From the NCBI RefSeq assembly GCF_040760075.1, contig NZ_CP142884.1, forward strand, positions 4,464,001 to 4,528,000: DNA of 64,000 bases, written 5' to 3'. This stretch comes from Sphingobacterium sp. R2. Lineage in GTDB: Bacteria; Bacteroidota; Bacteroidia; Sphingobacteriales; Sphingobacteriaceae. A program made the translations under genes and the position numbers. Every line of letters starts with the position of its first letter. Position 1 is the first letter of the stretch. The notes below the pieces were generated by a model. That model ran no database searches. It saw only the letters and a list, made by a program, of their open reading frames with translations, and was not told the origin of the DNA. Below, one piece after another: positions 42,373-51,216 of the stretch.

Positions 42373-44562
42373 ATGTCGAACCTAAGATTCAAAGCAGTAG
42401 AAGCAGCGGGCTCACGCCAAATCGCTTCATTTGAAAAAGTTGAAACTAAAAAAGCAACTGACATCTACGGAAAGAATGTTTTTTCCGTAAACAAAATGAA
42501 AGACTACCTTCCTAAAAATTCATATAAGGAGTTAGTTGCATCCATTGAAGAGGGCCAAATTATTTCAAGAGATTTAGCTGAGCATATCTCACAAGCGATG
42601 AAGACTTGGGCACTTAATCACGGTGTATCACATTACACGCACTGGTTTCAACCCCTAACTGGTTCGACTGCTGAAAAACACGATGCATTCTTTGAACCTG
42701 ATGACAACGGTGAAGCCATTGAAAAATTTACAGCTGATGCATTAGTGCAACAAGAACCAGATGCATCGTCATTTCCGAATGGTGGTATCCGCAACACGTT
42801 TGAAGCTAGAGGTTATACTGCTTGGGATCCATCTTCTCCAGCTTTCATCTATGAAACAGGAGCTGGTAAAACACTCTGTATTCCTACAGTTTTTGTTTCT
42901 TATACAGGGGAATCATTAGATTATAAAGCACCTTTGTTAAAAGCAATCAATGCTGTTGATAAAGCAGCAACTGATGTCGCTCAATATTTTGATAAATCTG
43001 TTACCAAGGTCAATGCCTCTTTAGGTATTGAACAAGAATATTTTTTGGTTGACCTTTCTTTGTATAATGCTCGTCCGGACCTTCAGTTAACTGGCCGCAC
43101 GCTATTTGGACACATGTCCGCTAAAGGCCAGCAATTGGAAGATCATTATTTCGGTGCCATTCCAGAACGCGTATTGGCTTACATGGTGGATTTGGAAAAT
43201 GAAGCTTTGAAATTAGGTATTCCATTAAAAACTCGTCACAACGAGGTTGCTCCGTCCCAATTTGAATGTGCGCCAATGTATGAAGAGATCAACTTGGCGA
43301 TCGATCACAACCAATTGTTAATGAACCTCATGGAGCAAGTAGCTTTAAGACATAACTTCAAAGTATTGTTACATGAAAAACCTTACTCTGGTGTTAATGG
43401 ATCGGGCAAACACAATAACTGGTCGCTAATCACAAATACAGGTATAAACTTACTGTCTCCCGGTAAAACTCCGAAGAATAATTTGATGTTTTTGACTTTC
43501 TTTGTTAACACCATCAAAGCAGTTTATGAATATGCTGACTTAATGCGCGCTTCTATTGCGAGTGCAAGCAACGACCACCGTTTGGGTGCAAACGAAGCTC
43601 CTCCAGCAATTATTTCAATTTTCTTAGGTTCTCAATTGGATGAACTTCTTGAAGAAGTTGAATCTGCTCGTGTTGCTAAAAAAGTAAAAGCAGAGGCAAA
43701 CTTATGGCATGGTATTCCTAAAGTTCCTGAATTAAAATTGGACAATACAGACCGGAACCGTACCTCACCATTTGCTTTCACTGGTAACAAATTTGAATTT
43801 CGTGCGGTCGGCTCCTCGGCAAATTCCGCTTTACCAATGACGGTATTGAATGCAATCGTTGCAGCACAATTGATCGAATTCAAAACAGAAGTTGATAAAC
43901 AAATCAAAAAAGGCACTAAAAAAGATCTCGCGATCTTAAACGTTGTCCGCAAATACATCAAAGATTCAAAAGCGATCCGTTTTGAAGGTAATGGATATAG
44001 CGAAGATTGGGAAAAAGAAGCCGAAGCTCGTGGTCTTTCTAACATCAAATCGACGCCTAAAGCATTAGATGTTTATGTAAAAGAAGAATCTTTAGCGCTG
44101 TTTGAATCATTAGGTATTTATACCAAACGTGAATCTGAAGCTCGCCACGAAATTTTGCTTGAAAACTTCTATAAGAAATTACAAATTGAGGCACGTGTTA
44201 TCGAAGAGATGGTTAACAACCAAATTGCTCCTGCATGTTTCATTTATCAAAACGAATTGATTGAAAATGTCAAAGGATTAAAAGACCTTGGTCTAGCGCA
44301 GTCAGCATTTAGCTCTCAATTAAACTTTGTAGAACGTATTTCAACACACGTAAATACCATTTTGGAACAAGCTGAAGCAATGCGTCAGGAACGTAAAAAA
44401 GCAAACCAAATTGATGACGTACGTGAAAGATCAATCGCTTACGATGAATCGGTTAAGCCATATTTCGATGTGATCCGTTATCATGTCAACAAATTGGAGA
44501 AAATTGTTGATGACAAAAAATGGCCTCTTCCAAAATTGAGAGAGATCTTATTTTTAAGTTAA
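42373..44562 (+). CDS. glnN: Glutamine synthetase type III
   Basis: A 729-residue class III glutamine synthetase, the long form typical of Bacteroidota, which condenses ammonia and glutamate using ATP. Visible landmarks are the N-terminal FGKNVFSVNKM-like region, GIEQEYFLVD (metal-binding glutamates), KTRHNEVAPSQFE, HEKPYSGVNGSGKHNNWSL (nucleotide and active-site loop), NDHRLGANEAPPAI, and FEFRAVGSSAN. It is a single-gene unit between two strong terminators. Upstream T- and A-rich DNA presumably holds the promoter, but I cannot place it exactly. Confidence 0.96.
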   Translation: MSNLRFKAVEAAGSRQIASFEKVETKKATDIYGKNVFSVNKMKDYLPKNSYKELVASIEEGQIISRDLAEHISQAMKTWALNHGVSHYTHWFQPLTGSTAEKHDAFFEPDDNGEAIEKFTADALVQQEPDASSFPNGGIRNTFEARGYTAWDPSSPAFIYETGAGKTLCIPTVFVSYTGESLDYKAPLLKAINAVDKAATDVAQYFDKSVTKVNASLGIEQEYFLVDLSLYNARPDLQLTGRTLFGHMSAKGQQLEDHYFGAIPERVLAYMVDLENEALKLGIPLKTRHNEVAPSQFECAPMYEEINLAIDHNQLLMNLMEQVALRHNFKVLLHEKPYSGVNGSGKHNNWSLITNTGINLLSPGKTPKNNLMFLTFFVNTIKAVYEYADLMRASIASASNDHRLGANEAPPAIISIFLGSQLDELLEEVESARVAKKVKAEANLWHGIPKVPELKLDNTDRNRTSPFAFTGNKFEFRAVGSSANSALPMTVLNAIVAAQLIEFKTEVDKQIKKGTKKDLAILNVVRKYIKDSKAIRFEGNGYSEDWEKEAEARGLSNIKSTPKALDVYVKEESLALFESLGIYTKRESEARHEILLENFYKKLQIEARVIEEMVNNQIAPACFIYQNELIENVKGLKDLGLAQSAFSSQLNFVERISTHVNTILEQAEAMRQERKKANQIDDVRERSIAYDESVKPYFDVIRYHVNKLEKIVDDKKWPLPKLREILFLS

Positions 44563-44580
44563 AACAACATCGCAATAAAG

Positions 44581-44619
44581 AGAAGGGGTATTCTAAAAGA
44601 GGATACCCCTTCTTTTTTA
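44581..44619 (+). terminator. Intrinsic terminator after glutamine synthetase
   Basis: AGAAGGGGTAT (44581-44591) pairs with ATACCCCTTCT (44603-44613) across an 11-base loop, followed by TTTTTAT. It lies 18 bases after the stop codon. Confidence 0.88.
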
Positions 44620-44964
44620 TATGCTTAACAATGAATTTAGAAGAATATTTTCTCTACTCGGCGATTAATCCCCTTATTTTTAGCGCTAGACCGCTCCCAT
44701 CAGAAAGGCTTATTATAAGAAGCTCATATGACCGTTAGAGTTGGCTATGTACGGTCATCTTTATATCAAGCGAACGCAAACGGCCTTTTACGAGCAATTA
44801 TTGCTGAACGTCAAACAGCAGGGTTCAAGGCGAAATTTGATTAACATGAATTGAATCAAAATAAAAATCTACAAAATACATAATATTCAAAACAAATAAA
44901 TTGTATATACAAAATATTAAGCATAATATTTGTATTTTTGCAGCGAAAATTAGTAAACTGATTG
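44620..44964. other. 345-base gene-free stretch before the FUSC gene
   Basis: Includes a short inverted repeat, ATGACCGT (44728-44735) and ACGGTCAT (44751-44758), and an AT-rich segment ending in TATTTTTG (44933-44940), a match to the phylum -7 promoter motif, 25 bases before the FUSC start. No credible coding region. The palindrome could be a repressor site about 180 bases upstream of the start, or a remnant of an element. Confidence 0.4.
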
Positions 44965-46992
44965 ATGAGCATTGAATCGTTAAAGAAAAGATTCTACCTT
45001 TTTTATATCCATATTATCCGGTTCATCCAGGGTGAACATACTGGCGATGCTTTTCGCAATGTATCTATCAGCATTTTGCCGAGTTTGGCGATCTATCTGT
45101 TGGGCGCACCGGCAAACGCAGCCATCGGTATTGGGGTGGGATCATTATTGACTACATTAACTGATCCTCCAGGTAATCGGAAAGATAAATTTTCTTCCGC
45201 CCTTGTTTGTATTCCCACTTTCTTTATTGCTTCGCTTTTTACAGCTTATCTTTTTCCTTATCATTGGCCGCTGGTTATTTTATTGAGTTCGGCAGGCTTT
45301 ATCTGTACTTTTTATGGAATTTTCGGCCCTCGTTATGCCGCAATTGGGAACATGACATTGATTCTGATGAGCTTTGTCATCGGTATGGCCCCTCAGCATC
45401 CGCTTTCAGTGAGCTTAGAAATTACCGTAGGCGCCAGCATCTATTATTTCTTTAGCCTATTGCAGGCTTACATACAACCCTATCGTTCTTTGAAACACGC
45501 CATGGCCAATGGGTTTCACGGTTTATCTCAATTTCTATTGATACGTTCAGAATCTTACGATCCGGATATTCCGCTGGACTTGACTTACAGCCGCGTAGGA
45601 AAAATTTATGGCCAGATCAGTGAACAACAAGAGCAAATCAGATCGCTCTTATTTAGGGAAGAAAAAATCATTAGCCAACGCTGGCACAAAAGCAACTATT
45701 GGCTTAGTCAAGTGTATGGATTAATTGATTTACACGAATTAATTATTGCACTGGATCATGATTATGATGCCATTCGAAAAAATTTGCTGGATACCGGCAG
45801 CCTTCCGCTAATTCGTCGTAGTATAAAATTACTGGCCTTGGAAATCGATAGTTTTTCGCAGCCTAATAAAAGGTTTCGCTATGCAGAGCAGCTTTACGAC
45901 AACCACAGTAAAATCAGTGCACTGTTGTCGGATCTAAAGGGAATCCAAGAACAACAGACTGCGCAAGCAAATGGTATTCTTGCTTCCATCATCCGCAATA
46001 TTGAAGCTATTATTGAAGTTCTCAAACGGATTCAAGTTGCTTTTTATCAGAATCAAGAAATCAAAAACAAAATTGACACTAATGAGTATCAGCAATTTAT
46101 CAACCGTCCATTGCGTAGTTTAAATGATATCAAGAGCAGACTCCATCTCCATAATCCACTTTTCCGTTTTGCACTCCGTATGGCGGTTCTCTTCGGAACA
46201 GGTGCATTGATAGGTATATCTTTTTTGGATTTTAAATATACCTATTGGATCTTACTCACTATTGCCATCGTTGCGAGACCTGCATTTTCAATGACTAAAA
46301 CACGTAATATAGAACGCATACTAGGTACATTTTCGGGAATTGCCGTCGGTATACTCTGTTTGGTCTGCATTGACTTTCTGCCTGCTCTTCTTCTCATTGC
46401 CGCTACTGGGTTATTTGGATTCTTCTTATTCAACCGATCAAATTATATGGTCAGTGTGATCTTTATTACGCTGGGCATAGTCATTGCATTAAACTTATTT
46501 GAAGGAAATATTAATATCATTTTAGGCAGTAGAATAATTTTTACTTTAGTTGGTGCGCTGCTGGCAATAGCGGGCTATTTTTTGATACCAGTACGCCAAA
46601 GCTCGAGCATAATCCACTTAGCAAAAGAGGTCGCATTGTATAACCATCATTATTTTCAAATTATCAACAGACGCCTTTCCGACGATCTGCAAAGTTCGTT
46701 CGACATTCGGCTCGCTCGAAAAAAGGCACAGACTGCCATGGCTCTATTTTCCGATGCGATCAATCAAATGAAGAAGGAACCTGAACACAAGTGGGTAGAC
46801 TGGTCTCATATCCATCATTTTCAAGCACTCTCCTATCGCATCAATTCGCATTTGGCTGGTCTCTCCCTATCGTTAGGTAGAGAATCTAATCACGACATAA
46901 AACACAATATCTACAGTAGAATTGATGCTTTAAAACCCCTTTTAACCGATTTAGATCAGCTTGCAGAAAATATCACCTTAAAAAAAACATAA
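44965..46992 (+). CDS. FUSC-family membrane protein (YccS/YhfK-like)
   Basis: ATG 44965 gives 676 codons including the stop; TTG 44962 precedes it. Two clusters of membrane helices, at about residues 30-155 and 395-545, bracket a soluble helical region, the two-block architecture of the FUSC (fusaric acid resistance/YccS) superfamily. Blocks FRNVSISILPSLAIYLLGAP and RFALRMAVLFGTGALIG fit the family. Members are thought to be efflux-related or envelope proteins, without a settled substrate here. A -7-like TATTTTTG at 44933-44940 precedes it. Confidence 0.85.
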   Translation: MSIESLKKRFYLFYIHIIRFIQGEHTGDAFRNVSISILPSLAIYLLGAPANAAIGIGVGSLLTTLTDPPGNRKDKFSSALVCIPTFFIASLFTAYLFPYHWPLVILLSSAGFICTFYGIFGPRYAAIGNMTLILMSFVIGMAPQHPLSVSLEITVGASIYYFFSLLQAYIQPYRSLKHAMANGFHGLSQFLLIRSESYDPDIPLDLTYSRVGKIYGQISEQQEQIRSLLFREEKIISQRWHKSNYWLSQVYGLIDLHELIIALDHDYDAIRKNLLDTGSLPLIRRSIKLLALEIDSFSQPNKRFRYAEQLYDNHSKISALLSDLKGIQEQQTAQANGILASIIRNIEAIIEVLKRIQVAFYQNQEIKNKIDTNEYQQFINRPLRSLNDIKSRLHLHNPLFRFALRMAVLFGTGALIGISFLDFKYTYWILLTIAIVARPAFSMTKTRNIERILGTFSGIAVGILCLVCIDFLPALLLIAATGLFGFFLFNRSNYMVSVIFITLGIVIALNLFEGNINIILGSRIIFTLVGALLAIAGYFLIPVRQSSSIIHLAKEVALYNHHYFQIINRRLSDDLQSSFDIRLARKKAQTAMALFSDAINQMKKEPEHKWVDWSHIHHFQALSYRINSHLAGLSLSLGRESNHDIKHNIYSRIDALKPLLTDLDQLAENITLKKT

Positions 46993-47087
46993 GGTAAACC
47001 GCTGTATTTATGTATTGATATTGGATAACAAATATGTAATTCCAGCTGCGGAGGTAGCTCCCTTTTAACTAAAAAAAACGTATTTCT
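46993..47087. other. Gap between FUSC gene and met promoter
   Basis: About 95 bases. A small GGAG-GTAG-CTCC hairpin followed by CTTTT at about 47050-47065 may serve as a weak terminator for the FUSC gene. Nothing else is visible. Confidence 0.35.
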
Positions 47088-47118
47088 TTTGCATTGATAA
47101 AAAAGAAGTTTATATTTG
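47088..47118 (+). promoter_or_regulatory. Consensus Bacteroidota promoter of the met operon
   Basis: TTTG at 47088-47091, a 19-base spacer, then TATATTTG at 47111-47118, an exact match to TTTG-N19-TAnnTTTG. Transcription should start near 47125, about 45 bases before the SAM riboswitch. Confidence 0.85.
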
Positions 47119-47171
47119 TATCGTCTTCGAAAGAAGATTTCTAATCAACACCTTCCTTAATCAGTAGGTCT

Positions 47172-47288
47172 TGATTTATAAAGAAGTGGCGAGAGACTGG
47201 CTCAATGACCCACTGGCAACCTTCAATTTGCTTGAAAAGGTGCCAATTCCTGTCCAAAACAATACCGTTTTGGAGCATATAAATGATA
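47172..47288 (+). ncRNA. SAM riboswitch (SAM-I/S-box family)
   Basis: The core reads AAGTGGCGAGAGACTGGCTC, AATGACCCACTGGCAACC, followed by a P3/P4 region with AAAGGTGCCAATTCCTG, as in S-box aptamers. The closing stem P1 is ATTTATA (47174-47180) with TATAAAT (47278-47284). It lies between a consensus promoter and metY, so SAM should lower expression of metY-metX-hom. The distance from aptamer to the start codon (about 260 bases) is long and holds two further inverted repeats. Confidence 0.9.
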
Positions 47289-47547
47289 TAAGACAATGCT
47301 TATTAACTTACTGAAATCCATTACAAATTCAGGTTCAGGTTCAATACAACTGAACCTTGCGAACAGCAAAAGTGTACTACATCGTAAAAAAGTATCGATG
47401 CGAATGCGTATGCATACACACTTCACTGCTTGTTAAACATCATTTCCTTTTTCTTGGATAACGATTGACAGACCTTCCAAGTAGGTGTGTATGCTTCTCT
47501 TTTACCTTTACAAATTCTTTTTTTGAAACCTTAAAATCTAATATATT
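47289..47547 (+). promoter_or_regulatory. Extended leader after the SAM aptamer
   Basis: Contains GGTTCAG/CTGAACC near 47338-47365 and a 10-bp inverted repeat GCATACACAC (47412-47421) with GTGTGTATGC (47495-47504), followed by TTCTCTTTTACC. No classic T-run terminator directly abuts the aptamer. The distal stem before a pyrimidine-rich stretch is the best candidate for an expression platform. Confidence 0.4.
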
Positions 47548-48858
47548 ATGTCTTCTAACAAAAATTTAAAATTCGAAACACTACAGGTTCATGCTGGCCA
47601 GATCGCTGATCCTACCACAGGATCCAGAGCAGTTCCTATATATCAAACAACATCTTTTGTATTTGAAAATGCAGAACATGGAGCCAATCTATTCGCGTTA
47701 AAACAGTTTGGAAACATTTATACCCGGATTATGAATCCAACTACGGATGTATTTGAACAGCGGATTGCAGCTTTAGAAGGTGGTGTTGCAGCAGTCGCAG
47801 TTGCATCTGGTCAGGCAGCGCAGTTTATTGCATTAAATAATATTCTTGAAAGCGGCGACAATTTTGTTGCAGGGTCCAACTTATATGGAGGCACATTCAA
47901 TCAATTCAAAGTTTCCTTCAAACGGCTAGGTATTGAAGCGCGTTTTGCGACCGATGGTGAAGCTGATAAAATAGAAGCGCTCATTGACGATAAAACTAAG
48001 GCTATCTATGTTGAAACAATCGGAAACCCAAGTTTCAATATTCCTGATTTTGAAAAAATCGCTGCTGTAGCCAAAAAATACGATTTGCCATTAATTGTTG
48101 ACAATACATTTGGAGCTGGGGGTTATTTATTTAAACCATTAGAGCACGGCGCAAATGTGGTCGTTGAATCGGCAACGAAATGGATTGGTGGTCATGGAAC
48201 CAGCATTGGTGGCGTCATCGTTGATGGAGGTAACTATAACTGGGGAAATGGGAAGTATCCCCAATTTTCCGAACCGTCCGATGGCTATCATGGATTGGTC
48301 TTCTCAGATGTTTTTGGTGAAAATGGCTCATTTGGTAATATACAATTTGCAATCCGCGCGCGTGTAGAGGGATTAAGAGATTTTGGACCAGCACTCTCTC
48401 CTTTCAATTCATTCTTGTTGTTACAAGGCCTTGAAACATTGTCTTTACGTGTACAACGGCATGTCGACAACGCGTTGGAAATCGCTAGATGGCTTGAGGC
48501 CCATCCTCAGGTAGAAAAGGTAAATTATCCGGGATTAAAAAGCTCGCCGAGTTTCTCAAATGCACAAAAATATCTTAAAAATGGATACGGCGCAGTGCTT
48601 TCTTTCCAGCTAAAAGGCGACGCAGCCCAGAAAGCCAACGACTTTATCGACAGCTTAGAATTAATCAGTCATTTAGCTAACGTAGGCGATACTAAATCGC
48701 TGATTATTCATCCAGCTGCAACGACCCACCAACAATTGAGTGAGGACGACCAAGCGAATGCGGGTGTGTTTAAAGGACTGTTGCGTCTGTCAGTCGGAAT
48801 AGAACATATTGATGACATCAAAGCAGATTTACAACAAGCTTTTGATAAAATCAACTAA
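47548..48858 (+). CDS. metY: O-acetylhomoserine sulfhydrylase (Cys/Met metabolism PLP enzyme)
   Basis: A 436-residue PLP-dependent enzyme of the trans-sulfuration family. Blocks: TLQVHAGQIADPTTGSRAVP, YTRIMNPTTDVFEQRIAALEGG, VASGQAAQF, ETIGNPSFNIPDFEKIA, VDNTFGAGGYLFKP and SATKWIGGHGTSIGG, whose lysine binds PLP. The insert after that and length near 430 are typical of MetY rather than MetB. It converts O-acetylhomoserine and sulfide to homocysteine. It is first of metY-metX-hom, 32 bases from metX, under SAM riboswitch control. Confidence 0.94.
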   Translation: MSSNKNLKFETLQVHAGQIADPTTGSRAVPIYQTTSFVFENAEHGANLFALKQFGNIYTRIMNPTTDVFEQRIAALEGGVAAVAVASGQAAQFIALNNILESGDNFVAGSNLYGGTFNQFKVSFKRLGIEARFATDGEADKIEALIDDKTKAIYVETIGNPSFNIPDFEKIAAVAKKYDLPLIVDNTFGAGGYLFKPLEHGANVVVESATKWIGGHGTSIGGVIVDGGNYNWGNGKYPQFSEPSDGYHGLVFSDVFGENGSFGNIQFAIRARVEGLRDFGPALSPFNSFLLLQGLETLSLRVQRHVDNALEIARWLEAHPQVEKVNYPGLKSSPSFSNAQKYLKNGYGAVLSFQLKGDAAQKANDFIDSLELISHLANVGDTKSLIIHPAATTHQQLSEDDQANAGVFKGLLRLSVGIEHIDDIKADLQQAFDKIN

Positions 48859-48890
48859 TTAGACTTTCGGCTATAAAATTTAAACGTAAA

Positions 48891-49934
48891 ATGAGTAAGC
48901 ATATTTATCTGCACCCAGAGCCTTTTGTATTTGAAAATGGACGAGAGCTTACTGATTTACAAATCAGTTATGAGACGTTTGGCCAACTTAATCCAGATCG
49001 CAGCAATGTGATCTGGGTATGTCATGCACTAACGGCCAATGCAAACGTCCTGGATTGGTGGCCGGGTCTTTTTGGAACCGATGATTTATTTGATCCGAAC
49101 GACTATTTTATCATCTGCGCCAACGTTATTGGGTCGGCCTATAATAGTAGCAACCCATTGTCTATTAACCCGACCACTGGGCAGCCCTATTACCTATCAT
49201 TTCCGGAGTTTACGGTAAAAGATTTGGCCAGTGCACACCAGTTTCTTGCTGACCATCTGGACATCAAGCGTATCAACGTTCTTATCGGGAGCTCATTAGG
49301 GGGGCAGCAGGCATTGGAATGGGCAGCTTCCAACACGATCTCAATCGATCATTTAATCGTCGTTGGCACAAATGCTGTTCATTCACCATGGGGTATTGCA
49401 TTCAATGAGAGCCAACGCCTTGCCATTACAACCGACCGTACCTTTTATGCAAACCATCCTGATGGCGGAGCTAAGGGACTAAAGGTGGCACGTTCAATGG
49501 CATTGCTATCGTACCGTAATTATACAACCTATAGTAATACACAGAGCGAAAATGATCAGAATAAGCTCGGCGACTACAAAGCGTCATCTTATCAAAATTA
49601 TCAGGGGGAAAAATTAGTAAGCCGCTACAATGCTTACAGCTATTATTTCCTGACGAAAGCAATGGATAGCCACAATTTGGGGCGCGGCAGATTGTCTATT
49701 GAATCTGCACTATCAAACATTAGCTGTCCAACATTGGTATTGAGTGTCAATACAGATTTATTGTTTCCTCCACAAGAGCAACAATTCATAGCACAGCATA
49801 TTCCCAATGCTCGTTACGAAGAGATTGAATCAACCTATGGTCATGACGGCTTTTTGATCGAAACAGCAAAACTAACAGAAACTATTAGCCTCTTTCTGAG
49901 CGAGCACAAAGTGTATGCTGCTGAATTAGTATAA
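48891..49934 (+). CDS. metX: Homoserine O-acetyltransferase
   Basis: A 347-residue alpha/beta-hydrolase-fold acyltransferase. The nucleophile elbow is LIGSSLGGQQALEWA; the aspartate lies in VLSVNTDLLFPPQEQ and the histidine in STYGHDGFLIE. Opening ISYETFGQLNPDRSNVIWVCHALT is characteristic of MetX. It activates homoserine for MetY. Acetyl- rather than succinyl- specificity is assumed from the pairing with metY. Confidence 0.93.
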   Translation: MSKHIYLHPEPFVFENGRELTDLQISYETFGQLNPDRSNVIWVCHALTANANVLDWWPGLFGTDDLFDPNDYFIICANVIGSAYNSSNPLSINPTTGQPYYLSFPEFTVKDLASAHQFLADHLDIKRINVLIGSSLGGQQALEWAASNTISIDHLIVVGTNAVHSPWGIAFNESQRLAITTDRTFYANHPDGGAKGLKVARSMALLSYRNYTTYSNTQSENDQNKLGDYKASSYQNYQGEKLVSRYNAYSYYFLTKAMDSHNLGRGRLSIESALSNISCPTLVLSVNTDLLFPPQEQQFIAQHIPNARYEEIESTYGHDGFLIETAKLTETISLFLSEHKVYAAELV

Positions 49935-49972
49935 GAGATTGAACAAAATAATAAGAGAATATAAGAAGAGAT

Positions 49973-51154
49973 ATGAGCAATAAATTAACAATAGGGATGT
50001 TTGGATTTGGTGTTGTAGGCCAAGGTCTTTATGATATTATCAAAACCAAAAATCTTAATCTGGAGATCAAGAAATTTGTCATTAAAAACGGTGATAAAAA
50101 ACGCTCCCTACCAGCGGAGTTGTTTTCTACTGATGCGGAGGCAATTTTAGGTGATCCAGAGATTAACACTGTTGTCGAACTGATTGATGATGCCGAAGCA
50201 GCATACCAACTAACTGTGCGCGCACTGAAATCGGGAAAAAATGTGGTTTCTGCCAATAAAAAAATGATTGCGAGCCATTTGGAAGAGCTAGTTGATATCC
50301 AGCATGAATATGGTACAAGCTTATTGTATGAAGGTGCTGTTTGTGGAAGTATTCCTATTATCCGGAATTTAGAAGAGTATTATGATAATGAATTGCTCCA
50401 CTCTGTTAGTGGCATTTTTAATGGATCTTCCAACTATATCCTATCTAAAGTTTTCAACGAAAACCAACACTATTCAGATGCTTTGAAGAAAGCGCAAGAA
50501 CTCGGATTTGCAGAAACAGATCCAACCTTGGATGTCGGTGGATTTGATCCCAAATTTAAAGTATGTATTGTTGCTTCGCATGCGTACGGTATCTATGTCA
50601 AACCAAACGATGTGTTCAATATTGGTATTGATAAATTGGGACAGCAAGATATTCGTTTTGCGAAAGAAAAGAACCTCAAGATCAAATTGATACCGACGGC
50701 AAGAGAGATCGACGGAAACAAAGTTGTACTTTATGTATTACCACGCCTAGTAGGCAAAGACAGCATGCTCTATAATGTAGAAAATGAGAACAATGGAGTA
50801 TTGGTGAAAGCGGCCTTTGCAGACGAACAATTTTTCTATGGTAAAGGAGCAGGTGGCCACCCAACAGGTTCTGCTGTGCTATCTGATATCGCGGCTCTTC
50901 GCTATGGATACCGCTATGAGTATAAAAAACATTTAGAATCCAGCACCTTAAATTATAGCCAAGATTATTTAATTAAGGTTTATTTGAGATACACCGATGA
51001 TACACTGATTGAAAAGTTAAATTTCAGTGAAATCACAGAACGATATTACGCACCAGATTTCAAATATGTCATCGGACATATTAATCTTCAACAAATCGCA
51101 GCTCACAAAGCCGATTTGGATCAAGAGGGCAATTTTATTGCTGAAATCGCGTAG
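49973..51154 (+). CDS. hom: Homoserine dehydrogenase
   Basis: A 393-residue enzyme that reduces aspartate semialdehyde to homoserine. The Rossmann motif is IGMFGFGVVGQGL; catalytic-domain signatures are GAVCGSIPIIRNL, SGIFNGSSNYILSKV, and ELGFAETDPTLDVGGFDPKFKV with the active-site lysine. The C-terminal part after about residue 310 (LNYSQDYLIKVYLRY) resembles an ACT-like regulatory end. It is not fused to aspartokinase, unlike ThrA. Being in a SAM-controlled operon ties its supply of homoserine to methionine synthesis. Confidence 0.93.
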   Translation: MSNKLTIGMFGFGVVGQGLYDIIKTKNLNLEIKKFVIKNGDKKRSLPAELFSTDAEAILGDPEINTVVELIDDAEAAYQLTVRALKSGKNVVSANKKMIASHLEELVDIQHEYGTSLLYEGAVCGSIPIIRNLEEYYDNELLHSVSGIFNGSSNYILSKVFNENQHYSDALKKAQELGFAETDPTLDVGGFDPKFKVCIVASHAYGIYVKPNDVFNIGIDKLGQQDIRFAKEKNLKIKLIPTAREIDGNKVVLYVLPRLVGKDSMLYNVENENNGVLVKAAFADEQFFYGKGAGGHPTGSAVLSDIAALRYGYRYEYKKHLESSTLNYSQDYLIKVYLRYTDDTLIEKLNFSEITERYYAPDFKYVIGHINLQQIAAHKADLDQEGNFIAEIA

Positions 51155-51179
51155 GCAATCAACAAACCAATCTACCTTG

Positions 51180-51207
51180 AAAATAGCCCCGAATGGGGCT
51201 ATTTTTT
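51180..51207. terminator. Bidirectional terminator between hom and GH92
   Basis: AAAATAGCCCC (51180-51190) pairs with GGGGCTATTTT (51195-51205) around GAAT, with A- and T-runs on both sides. Serves the met operon and the convergent GH92 gene. Confidence 0.92.
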
Positions 51208-51216
51208 ATCTAATAT

